64,000 nucleotides of DNA, from assembly GCA_034428935.1 (NCBI GenBank), contig DAOUHB010000020.1, forward strand, positions 13,792 to 77,791. Direction: 5' to 3'. The translations under genes were made by a program, and so were the position numbers. The notes under the pieces were generated by a model that made no database searches, was not told the origin of the DNA, and saw only the letters and a list, made by a program, of their open reading frames with translations. Each line of letters starts with the position of its first letter. Position 1 is the first letter of the stretch. Shown here piece after piece: positions 53,682 through 63,685 of this stretch. Source of the DNA: JAAYZQ01 sp034428935. Lineage in GTDB: Bacteria > Chloroflexota > Anaerolineae > JAAYZQ01.

Positions 53682-56036
53682 CTAGAGGTCAGGCGGCAGC
53701 GGCTGGGAGGCCGGTCCCCAGGAGATGAGTGGCAGGTACAGCCCGTAGTAGGTCACCCGGCACGTGTGATCGTCCGAGTCGTCCAGCACGTCGGCTTCCG
53801 GGGTGTCGGAGAACGCGGAGGCCGAGTTGGTCAACACGGTGCCCGGCAACAGGCCGGCATCGACCCGCCCGACGACGGTGACGGTCACCTTCTCGCTCGC
53901 TGCCAGGTCGCCGAAGTGGCAGGTGGACCCGCCGCATGCGCTTGGCCTGCCTTCACCCGTGGCGAACGACGCTGCTATCAGGGTCACGTCTTCTGGCAGC
54001 TTGTCGGCGACGACGACCGATTCGGCCGTCGTCGGCCCGGCGTTGGACACAATGAGGGTATAGGTGATCAGCTTGCCAGCGACGACGCCCGGCGGGCCCT
54101 GCTTGTCCAGCGCCAGATTGGCCAGCCCGGCGACCCTGGTGTTGGCCGCGTCGACGTTGTTGGCCATGTAGGTGTCGGGCGTGGCGGCGGTGACCACAGC
54201 CACATTCTCCAGGCTAGTGCCCGGCTCCACCGGTACGTCTACCAGTACGACGAGGGTTGCGCTCACCTGGCCACCCGGCGAAAGGGCACCCACGCTGCAG
54301 GTGACGATGCCGTCGTCTCCGGCCGTACAACCAGTGCCTGCCTCCACCAGGGTGACGCCCGCGGGCAGTGTATCGACGATGGTCACATCCTTTGCGTCGG
54401 ACGGGCCCAAGTTGTGGGCCGTCAGCGTGTAGGTGATCTGCTCGCCGGCGCCAGCCGTCTCTGTCGCCGTCTTGACCAGGGCCAGGTCCGCCGCGGGCAG
54501 GGAGCACTGCACGGCCGTGAACCCGGCTTCCGGGCTCGTATCGTTCGCCGGGTTCGGATCCGTCGTCGCGCTCGCCACGGTCGCCGTGTTCGCGATCCAC
54601 GTCCCACCGTCCACGCCCGGCGCCAGGTTGACGCCCACGAGAAAGGAGTGGCTCTCGCCGGCCGGCAGCCGCTCCAGGCCGCACCTCACTGCCCCGTCGT
54701 AGGTACACCTGGGGCTTCCGCCGCCATAGACCAGCGCGTTGGTCAGCATGTCGGTAACGGATACGTCCACCGCGTCCGACGGTCCATCGTTGATGACCTC
54801 GATTTCGTAAACGTTGTAGGCGCCCAGGCACAACTCCTCCTGGAGCACCGATTTGGCAATGCCCAGATCCGCCTCGGCGTTTACCGCTGTCGTGGCTGTG
54901 GCGATGTTGTTCGTCTCGTCCGGGTCGGTCGCGCCGGCTGACACCCGCACCTGGTTGACAAGCGCGTCGTCGGCGTAATCCGGGTCCACGCCCAGCACGA
55001 GGCTGACCGTCGCTTCGACGTCGGCAACGGCCGTCACCGCCAGCTCAAACCGGGCCAGGCACAGGGCATCCTGTACGTTATCATCGCCGGCCGTCAGCGT
55101 CCACATCCCGAACGGACTCTCGCCGTCAAAGGCCGCCAGCGGCTGCACCGGCCGGAACGTGCCGCTCTCCGGCATCGGTCCGACCACGGACGTGGCCGAG
55201 TCGTCAAAGATCGCCGTCACGTCACCGCCGTATTTGATGGCCGTGTACGTCGGGCCAAGCCAGCTTCCGCCCCAGTTGTTTTGGCTCTCCACCAATACCA
55301 CCCGCGTCCCGCCCGGGCTGGTCAAGTAGAACACGATCTCCTTGTTATAGGGGTCGGCCAAATTGGCCGGCAAGGAGCAGTTCTCATGGTCGATCTTTTC
55401 GAACTCGATGGCAAGGTCGACGTCAACAATGGTTGCTCCGACCGGCAGATCGCCTGACTCGATCGTCACCGTGCGATTGATTATAGAGCCATCCGCCTTG
55501 CCTGGTGTGTCGTTCGCCAGACTCATGCCCGATGTCGGGCTGGGTAGGGTGCCCAGCTCACACGTGCCGTTCAGCGAGCAGAACTCGCTCCCGGAGTGCG
55601 GATTATACGCCGTGATGGCCACGACGCGACTGCCCTGCGGCACCAGGTCAAGCACGTTTACGCCGGTGGCCCCACCCGGCCCCAGGTTGGTGACAGTGAT
55701 GGCGTACGTTAGCTCTTCTCCCGCCGTCACGCTTGCCGCCAGCGCCTGCTTTTCTATCGCCAGGTCCGCCACGTCCGCCGCCTGGGTGGCACGGTACCAG
55801 TCGCCGGCCCCCAGGCCCAGCCCGCCGCCTGGCGATAGCCCGATCACGCCATTCAGGGTCACGCCGTGGCCGGCGGATGGCGCCCCTACGCCATGGATAC
55901 CCACCCAGCGGATGTCCGTCGCCTGCTGGGCAAGAGCAGAGACCGCCAGGGCCAACAGGAGTGCCACGGCGAGGCTCGACACAATGATTCTTCTATGCGT
56001 GGCGTTTGCCACCACGAGCGTGATGTACTGTGCCAT
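53682..56036 (-). CDS. Secreted surface protein with P-domain and DUF11 repeats
   Basis: The start at 56036 is fixed by AAAAGGAGGAGG just upstream (784 residues). A signal sequence (about 17-38, ending SALAQQ) is followed by a DUF11 repeat, a proprotein-convertase P-domain-like segment with NWGGSWLGPTYTAIKYGG and SPFGMWTLTAGDD, and three or four more DUF11 repeats. Each repeat has ITYTLTAHNLGPSDAKDVTI-like strands and ends in VNQVRVSA- or ENVAVVTA-like turns. The last residues contain YYGLYLPLISWGP; a YLPL(I/V) tail is what I recall in Chloroflexota exported proteins, possibly a sorting signal. Likely an adhesin or cell-surface structural protein. Confidence 0.83.
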   Translation of the reverse strand: MAQYITLVVANATHRRIIVSSLAVALLLALAVSALAQQATDIRWVGIHGVGAPSAGHGVTLNGVIGLSPGGGLGLGAGDWYRATQAADVADLAIEKQALAASVTAGEELTYAITVTNLGPGGATGVNVLDLVPQGSRVVAITAYNPHSGSEFCSLNGTCELGTLPSPTSGMSLANDTPGKADGSIINRTVTIESGDLPVGATIVDVDLAIEFEKIDHENCSLPANLADPYNKEIVFYLTSPGGTRVVLVESQNNWGGSWLGPTYTAIKYGGDVTAIFDDSATSVVGPMPESGTFRPVQPLAAFDGESPFGMWTLTAGDDNVQDALCLARFELAVTAVADVEATVSLVLGVDPDYADDALVNQVRVSAGATDPDETNNIATATTAVNAEADLGIAKSVLQEELCLGAYNVYEIEVINDGPSDAVDVSVTDMLTNALVYGGGSPRCTYDGAVRCGLERLPAGESHSFLVGVNLAPGVDGGTWIANTATVASATTDPNPANDTSPEAGFTAVQCSLPAADLALVKTATETAGAGEQITYTLTAHNLGPSDAKDVTIVDTLPAGVTLVEAGTGCTAGDDGIVTCSVGALSPGGQVSATLVVLVDVPVEPGTSLENVAVVTAATPDTYMANNVDAANTRVAGLANLALDKQGPPGVVAGKLITYTLIVSNAGPTTAESVVVADKLPEDVTLIAASFATGEGRPSACGGSTCHFGDLAASEKVTVTVVGRVDAGLLPGTVLTNSASAFSDTPEADVLDDSDDHTCRVTYYGLYLPLISWGPASQPLPPDL

Positions 56037-56086
56037 TCTCCTCCTCCTTTTCATTCGCGTCCCGTCCCAGCGGCCTGAAGGTTGCT

Positions 56087-57190
56087 TCACGGCGCCGGGG
56101 TAGCGCCGCCCGCGCGCCGCCAGGCCATGGCGGCCAGCACCTCCACAAAGAGGCGGGCCGCCAGGTGCGAGCCGGTGCCAACCCGATCATCGTACTGCGG
56201 GCCCAGGCAACACAGATCAAAGCCCTTGACCTCGGCCGCGTGGCCGATACGCCGCAGGGCGGTGATGGCCTGCTTGGAAGTCAGCCCGGCGGGCTCGGGG
56301 TACTTTTGCGCCGGGCAGTAGACGGGATCGACGACGTCGATGTCAAAGGAGACGTACACGCCCTGCGTGCCATCCGTGGCCCGCGCGATGGCGGCGTCCA
56401 CCACGGCTTCGATCCCCTGCCTGTCCACGTCGGCCATGGTCCACACGCCGTGGCCCAGGCGGCGGGCAATCTCGGCTTCGGCCGGCACCTGGCGCAACCC
56501 CCGGATGCCGATCTGGCAGTAGTTGCCGACCTCGACGTTGGGCAGGGCCAGGAGTGGCGCCCACTGCGAGCCGGCATAGAGGGGCGGATCCCAGGCCAGA
56601 TCAAAGTGCGAGTCAAAGTGAATGAGCCCCAGGCGGCCCTCCATGGCGCCGGCCACGGCGCGGGCGGCGGGCAGCGTCACGGCGTGGTCGCCGCCGCATA
56701 CCAGGGGCACGGCGCCGGCGGCCAGGATCTCGTCGACGCGGGCCTCGCAGCGGGCCAACGACGTCTCCGCGTCGCCCGGCACCACCTGCACGTCGCCCGC
56801 ATCCACGGCCCGCAGATGCTGGAAGATATAGAAGTCAGGGGCATACTCCACGAACAGCCCGTTGCCGTGGTGGATCGAATACTGGATGCTGTAACGCCGC
56901 ACGGCCTCCGGAGCGCGGTCGGCTCCCGTCCGGTAGTAGATGCTGTCCGGACCGGCAGGCGCTGCCAGGTCGGGCAGGTAGGTGTGGGGCGAGTCGATCT
57001 TGACCCCCTCAAAGCCCACGCCCAGGAATGCGGCGTCGGTCCCCTCCAGGTCGCCCGGCCGGCGGGCGTGGGGTAGCTCCATGAAGGTCGGCACGTCGTC
57101 GTAGAGGATATCGCGCATGTGCCGGTCGACGCGCACCGGCACCATCTCGGCTGCCCGGCGGTAGGCTTCTTCCCAGATCTCTTTGTCCAT
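56087..57190 (-). CDS. Arginase/agmatinase-family ureohydrolase
   Basis: The ATG at 57190 after GAGGGGAG (367 residues) is preferred to a GTG at 57202. All manganese motifs are intact: VCGGDHAVTLPAA, IHFDSHFDLAWD and VSFDIDVVDPVYCP. Residue length is longer than bacterial agmatinases (about 300) by a 60-residue N-terminal extension. It removes urea from a guanidino compound such as agmatine, arginine or a related substrate. The extended N-terminus and DSHFDLAWD (instead of DAHxD) leave the substrate open. It is upstream of the surface-protein gene on the same strand with a gap of about 50 bases. Confidence 0.85.
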   Translation of the reverse strand: MDKEIWEEAYRRAAEMVPVRVDRHMRDILYDDVPTFMELPHARRPGDLEGTDAAFLGVGFEGVKIDSPHTYLPDLAAPAGPDSIYYRTGADRAPEAVRRYSIQYSIHHGNGLFVEYAPDFYIFQHLRAVDAGDVQVVPGDAETSLARCEARVDEILAAGAVPLVCGGDHAVTLPAARAVAGAMEGRLGLIHFDSHFDLAWDPPLYAGSQWAPLLALPNVEVGNYCQIGIRGLRQVPAEAEIARRLGHGVWTMADVDRQGIEAVVDAAIARATDGTQGVYVSFDIDVVDPVYCPAQKYPEPAGLTSKQAITALRRIGHAAEVKGFDLCCLGPQYDDRVGTGSHLAARLFVEVLAAMAWRRAGGATPAP

Positions 57191-57202
57191 GTCTCCCCTC
57201 AC

Positions 57203-57537
57203 CGCATTGCCTGCCCAGTCCTGAGGAACGCTATCTCTGAACCACTCGCGAACGGGCTGTGGCAGTTTGTTTCTCGAGGCTGGCTGTGGCTGCTGTTGCT
57301 TGTGTTCCGACTTGTTGCGTGGGCTTTGGTCACTCCAGCGTCAGACACGGCAGGCTCCTTTTCATCATTGGTTGCACAATCCTGCGCAATCTGCGGCAGG
57401 GACCGAGTCCCTACAAAGTGATTGGCGGCGACATGCCGCTGCTACCTGCTTTCGGAATGGACCGGCATCATAGTAACACATCCTGTCCCGGCCGTCAACT
57501 CCCGGCCGGCCCGCCTGTGTACCCGGCCCTTTCGTGG
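57203..57537. other. Intergenic region upstream of uvrA, no gene seen
   Basis: About 335 bases between the arginase-family gene and the uvrA promoter. Short frames of about 70-100 codons exist but have no ribosome site, poor composition and no recognisable domain. A small AGGGAC-CGA-GTCCCT hairpin lies at 57398-57412 without a T-tract. Nothing else is supported. Confidence 0.5.
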
Positions 57538-57567
57538 TTGACCCGCCGGTCCCGCTTGTGGTAGAAT
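57538..57567 (+). promoter_or_regulatory. Sigma70-type promoter for uvrA
   Basis: TTGACC (57538-57543), an 18-base spacer, then TAGAAT (57562-57567) preceded by TGTGG. The predicted start is near 57574, so the leader is about 177 bases. The leader holds a GAACAAAGATTC element (57623-57634, one mismatch from GAAC-N4-GTTC) and a CGGGTCT/AGACCCG hairpin (57683-57700). Confidence 0.55.
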
Positions 57568-57750
57568 GTCCCCCACTCGCATGGCACCGACCGCCGGTTC
57601 TCGCCAGTTCGCGTCAGGATTAGAACAAAGATTCGCTCTATTCATGACACGATCTGACCAGTTCCTGATCTAGAATGGGGGTCGGGTCTCGGTAGACCCG
57701 CTCCTGCACGATGCTCAATCTGCTCTCTCGAAGGACAACGAAGGGAAGGT

Positions 57751-60759
<3,009 letters not shown>

Positions 60760-60787
60760 TTGTCTCCGCTCCCCGGGAGGAGGGACG

Positions 60788-61726
60788 ATGAAAAGGCTGA
60801 GCCGGCAGGCCTTTGAGCGAGGGCGCGCCTTTATCAAGACCCAGGCCCGCCCCCTGGACCGGGCGCTGTTCGAGTACCGGTTCGAGGGAGCACCAGCCGA
60901 CGCGGTCATCGCCAGGCTGGGCAGCTATCGCAACGACGACGGTGGCTTTGGCCACGCCCTGGAGCCCGACGCCCGGCACCCCGGCTCGTCGGCGCTGGCC
61001 ACCGAGATCGCACTGCGCTTCCTGCGCCAGGTGGGCGCCGGGGCCGGCCATCCGCTGGCCGGCGGCGCCATTCAGTACCTGCTGAATACCTACGATGCGG
61101 CATCTCGCACGTGGCGCGCAGTGCCCACCGAGGCAAACGATCATCCCCACGCTCCGTGGTGGCACGAGGATGGTCAGGGCAGCCTGGCCCGCACCTTTGA
61201 CAACTTCCGGATCATCCCCAGGACAGGGATCGTCGCCCTGCTTCACGATTATTCGTCCGCCGTGCCCGGCTCCTGGCTGGCGGAGGTCACCGAGGATACA
61301 GTGGTTGCCATCGAGACCATCGGGCAGTTGGGCAGCGGCGGCGGCGACGACCTGGCCCAGGCCCTGCGCCTGGCCGAGAGCGAATCGCTGCCCGAGCCGG
61401 TGAGGGCGCGCATCCTGGCGCGCGTGCGCTCCGTCGTGCCCGGGGTCGTCAGCCGCAACCCCGCCGAGTGGGCCGAATACACCATGCAGCCCCTGAAGAT
61501 CGCGCCCCATCCCCAATCGCCCGTCGCCGACCTGATCTGGGATGAGCTGGAGGAGAACCTGGACTACAAGGTAGACACCCAGGCGGCCGACGGCGCCTGG
61601 GAACCGAACTGGACGTGGGGAGATTTCTACCCGGAGGCCTGGGAGCAGGCACGGCGCGAGTGGCGCGGCCACCTGACCATAGAAACCCTGGCCACCCTTC
61701 AGGCCTTCGGGCGGCTCCAGGCTTGA
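60788..61726 (+). CDS. Alpha/alpha-toroid (prenyltransferase/squalene-cyclase-like) protein of unknown function
   Basis: The start at 60788 follows GGGAGGAGGGA (312 residues). RNDDGGFGHALEPDARHPGS resembles a QW/DGGFG repeat of terpene-cyclase-type alpha/alpha toroids, and two or three weaker repeats follow (DGQGSLARTFDNFR, ADGAWEPNWTWGD). No DxDD or DDxxD motif is visible, so it should not be a terpene cyclase. No signal peptide is present. It lies 28 bases behind uvrA, but a job in DNA repair is not implied. Confidence 0.65.
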   Translation: MKRLSRQAFERGRAFIKTQARPLDRALFEYRFEGAPADAVIARLGSYRNDDGGFGHALEPDARHPGSSALATEIALRFLRQVGAGAGHPLAGGAIQYLLNTYDAASRTWRAVPTEANDHPHAPWWHEDGQGSLARTFDNFRIIPRTGIVALLHDYSSAVPGSWLAEVTEDTVVAIETIGQLGSGGGDDLAQALRLAESESLPEPVRARILARVRSVVPGVVSRNPAEWAEYTMQPLKIAPHPQSPVADLIWDELEENLDYKVDTQAADGAWEPNWTWGDFYPEAWEQARREWRGHLTIETLATLQAFGRLQA

Positions 61727-61750
61727 ACCGGTCCATGCTCTCATCAGAAC

Positions 61751-61779
61751 TTGACAAGCGGGCGCGCGTGTGTTAGAGT
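61751..61779 (+). promoter_or_regulatory. Sigma70-type promoter of the riboswitch transcript
   Basis: TTGACA (61751-61756), a 17-base spacer, then TAGAGT (61774-61779) with extended TGT. The predicted start is near 61786, about 15 bases before the riboswitch P1 stem. A TATACT at 61779 has a 22-base spacer and is less likely. Confidence 0.65.
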
Positions 61780-61798
61780 ATACTTAATCGAATAACCT

Positions 61799-61912
61799 GC
61801 TCGCCTAGTGCCTTTCGGCAACGGGGGAACCAATCAGGGGGTGAGTCGTCCAGGCAGGACGTAGGGCCAGCTTCTTCGGCCCGAGCCCGGCAGCTAACCT
61901 CGTAGGCGTCGG
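61799..61912 (+). promoter_or_regulatory. ydaO/yuaA-type cyclic di-AMP riboswitch aptamer
   Basis: P1 pairs CGCCTA (61802-61807) with TAGGCG (61903-61908); Bacillus ydaO has CGCUUA/UAAGCG at the same positions, so the stem covaries. Conserved blocks are present in order: CGGGGGAACCAAT, GGGGGTGAGTC, CCAGGCAGGACGTAGGGC, CCCGAGCCCGGCAGCTAACC and TCGTAGGCG. The match to GCTAACCTCGTA is essentially exact. Ligand binding is expected to favour the downstream terminator. Confidence 0.88.
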
Positions 61913-61916
61913 AGAA

Positions 61917-61952
61917 GGTCACCAAGGGTTCAATCCCAAGGTGCCCTTTTTT
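61917..61952 (+). terminator. Intrinsic terminator of the riboswitch expression platform
   Basis: GG-bulged T-CACC (61917-61923), AA/AA internal loop, GGG (61926-61928), loop TTCAAT, CCC (61935-61937), GGTGCC (61940-61945), then C and six Ts (61947-61952). It lies directly after the aptamer and before the small gene, the usual place for OFF control. Confidence 0.8.
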
Positions 61953-62011
61953 GTCGTGGAGGGAACCTTCGGAAGAGCCCCTGAACTACCAAATCATCCA
62001 GGAGGAATCCG

Positions 62012-62140
62012 ATGTTTCACCCAACGATTTTGTTCGAGTTGACGAAAGACCGCCAGGCCGAATTGGCCCGCATGATGCGGCAGGCGAACCGGAAAAAGGC
62101 CGCGAAACAGGCTCGTCGCCCCGCTGACCGGAAACAGTAG
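62012..62140 (+). CDS. 42-residue basic protein under riboswitch control
   Basis: ATG at 62012 with an ideal ribosome site AGGAGG (62000-62005, six bases upstream), stop at 62140. The protein begins MFHPTILFELTKDRQAELAR and continues as a Lys/Arg/Ala/Gln-rich helix ending RRPADRKQ: 12 Lys/Arg against 4 Asp/Glu. The layout, a short hydrophobic start then a basic amphipathic helix, suggests a membrane-surface or nucleic-acid binder, but I know no named family. It is bracketed by the riboswitch terminator upstream and a strong terminator 20 bases downstream. It is therefore the only gene on that transcript. Third-position GC bias and clean signals support a real gene. Confidence 0.8.
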   Translation: MFHPTILFELTKDRQAELARMMRQANRKKAAKQARRPADRKQ

Positions 62141-62160
62141 AACCGGTCATCAGGCAGCCG

Positions 62161-62198
62161 AACCTCCGGAGTGTCCCCCGCTCCGGAGGTTCTTTTTG
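62161..62198 (+). terminator. Strong intrinsic terminator after the 42-residue gene
   Basis: AACCTCCGGAG (62161-62171), a nine-base loop, CTCCGGAGGTT (62181-62191), then CTTTTTGTTT. An 11-bp perfect stem with a T-tract closes the riboswitch transcript. Confidence 0.85.
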
Positions 62199-62230
62199 TT
62201 TCCCGGGTACCGCAGGCGGTCGTTTTATGG

Positions 62231-62236
62231 TATAAT
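62231..62236 (+). promoter_or_regulatory. Extended -10 promoter before the 62280 gene
   Basis: TGGTATAAT with TATAAT at 62231-62236, predicted start near 62243, leader about 37 bases with ribosome site GAGGAGAGGG. No -35 match is present. The nine-base TGGTATAAT is also found at 28651 and 51573. Confidence 0.55.
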
Positions 62237-62279
62237 GGTCCTGCCCGACTGGGAATCACGCCGCGAGGAGAGGGTCATC

Positions 62280-63512
62280 ATGAGCAGCGAGTACCCCGAC
62301 ATCCTGGGCGATCTGCTGGAAGCCCAGCAACGGTTCGAGGTCAACGGCGTGCACTACCTGCTGTCCCTGGAGCCAGGGGCGGTCGCTCCTGGCGAGACCG
62401 CGGCCCTGCGTGTCTGGCTCCAGAGCTGCTGGGACGTGCCGATGCAGGTATCGGTCGGTCTGCGATTTCCCGGCCAGCGCGTCCCCGTGTTCTCTGTGGC
62501 CCAGGTCCGGACGGACGTCCCCCTGGAGGCAGCCGAGGCGGGGGAGCTGACGATTCCCATCGCCGCCGGCACCCAGAGCGAACCGGGAGCGTACCGCATC
62601 GAGGCGACCCTGGCCGCCACGGGCGACAGCCGGGGGCTGTACGTGCGCAGCCAGAAGAGCGACGGCCAGTTGGGCCAGAGCCTGCTCACCTTCAAGGCGG
62701 GCATGGACCTGGCGGCGAGCCTGGGCCTGGGGTTCAAGTCCAGGAGCCAGGGAGAGCAGGTGCTGTCGCTCCAGGTCGCGGGCCGGCCGGCACCGGATCC
62801 CGCACCCGACCTGACGCCGACCTACCTGTCGCACTGGACCGTTGCCGACCTGGCACTGCCCGGCAAGGCCCGGCGCTATGTCAACGACCAGCGCATCGAC
62901 ATCCTTCCGCGTCTGAAACGCGAGGCCCTGTACGTCGCCCTGCTAGAGGAGAGCCAGGTCCGGTTCCGCAACGCCGGCCTTTCCCTGCACGTCGGCGAGG
63001 CCATTTTTCTGGCCAAGATCCTGACCTACACGGTCCAGTATTTCTTGCGGAGCCCCGACTGGCAGGACGCCATCCTGGTCCCGGCCTACACCCTCGCCTA
63101 CCGCTTTGACCTGCCCGTCAACGATCCCATCTTGCTCGTCGCCCGGGCCGACTATGCGCGCCTGGCGCGCCTGGCGACCTCCCTCAGCTTTGGCCTGCTG
63201 CGACAGAGCCTGGGGCGCGACCCCTGGTCCATGGAGGAACAGGTTGCCGTGGGCAGCCTGGTGGCGGACCGCGCCGAGCGGGGCGGCCCTCTGCCCGCCG
63301 AGTTCCTCTACCTGCCCCTCATCCTGGGCGGGCTGCTCATCGCCGGGCGCGTGCTCATGCCCGGCGAGCAACTGGCGCAGAGCCTGAGAGTGCTCGTCCA
63401 GGCGCGCCAGAAGCGCAGCGACGAGTTGCGGGAGAACCCGGAGCTGATCGCCATCCTCGACCGGCTGCTGGCCGCCGCCGGGAAGGATGGCGGGGCGGGA
63501 GTTACCGATTGA
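62280..63512 (+). CDS. Protein of unknown function (410 residues)
   Basis: The start at 62280 is set by GAGGAGAGGG. No signal peptide, TM segment or catalytic motif is evident. The N-terminal part (about 20-135) looks beta-rich (VHYLLSLEPGAVAPGETAAL, GELTIPIAAGTQSEPGAYRI), like an immunoglobulin or CARDB-type fold. The C-terminal part (about 200-410) is helix-rich, with YPLPL-type turns and a patch of hydrophobic helices (FLYLPLILGGLLIAGRVLMP). A short hinge of Pro/Asp (PAPDPAPDLTPTY) separates them. I do not recognise a family. Confidence 0.6.
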   Translation: MSSEYPDILGDLLEAQQRFEVNGVHYLLSLEPGAVAPGETAALRVWLQSCWDVPMQVSVGLRFPGQRVPVFSVAQVRTDVPLEAAEAGELTIPIAAGTQSEPGAYRIEATLAATGDSRGLYVRSQKSDGQLGQSLLTFKAGMDLAASLGLGFKSRSQGEQVLSLQVAGRPAPDPAPDLTPTYLSHWTVADLALPGKARRYVNDQRIDILPRLKREALYVALLEESQVRFRNAGLSLHVGEAIFLAKILTYTVQYFLRSPDWQDAILVPAYTLAYRFDLPVNDPILLVARADYARLARLATSLSFGLLRQSLGRDPWSMEEQVAVGSLVADRAERGGPLPAEFLYLPLILGGLLIAGRVLMPGEQLAQSLRVLVQARQKRSDELRENPELIAILDRLLAAAGKDGGAGVTD

Positions 63513-63527
63513 AAACGGCCCGCCCAT

Positions 63528-63556
63528 TTGCCGGCCCCTTTGTTTTCGGGTATAAT
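63528..63556 (+). promoter_or_regulatory. Sigma70-type promoter for the BMP-family lipoprotein
   Basis: TTGCCG (63528-63533), a 17-base spacer, TATAAT (63551-63556) with extended -10-like GGG. Predicted start near 63563, leader about 123 bases. The leader has GGCGTATCG twice (63604, 63647) around a GCGCCCGGGCGC palindrome; no known riboswitch is recognised. Confidence 0.6.
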
Positions 63557-63685
63557 GCTGGCATTCAGGACCGGCGGGCGAGCCTGTGCCTGGCGTCATA
63601 CAAGGCGTATCGCGCTGTTTGCGCCCGGGCGCGGCAGTTTACAGCGGGCGTATCGAAAAGCAAAGTAAGATAGTAGGAGGAGACG

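Noticed and set aside
57203..57537. Small open frames of 67-101 codons before uvrA
   Set aside because: No ribosome sites, overlapping in all frames, no recognisable domains.
57623..57634. A confident LexA/SOS box before uvrA
   Set aside because: One mismatch in a 12-base motif in a GC-rich background is not enough, and it lies downstream of the predicted start; kept only as a low-interest observation.
61779..61784. TATACT as the -10 of the riboswitch promoter
   Set aside because: The spacer to TTGACA would be 22 bases; TAGAGT at 61774 gives 17.
63557..63685. Purine or other known riboswitch in the BMP leader
   Set aside because: None of the conserved cores (for example purine-type loop sequences) is present.
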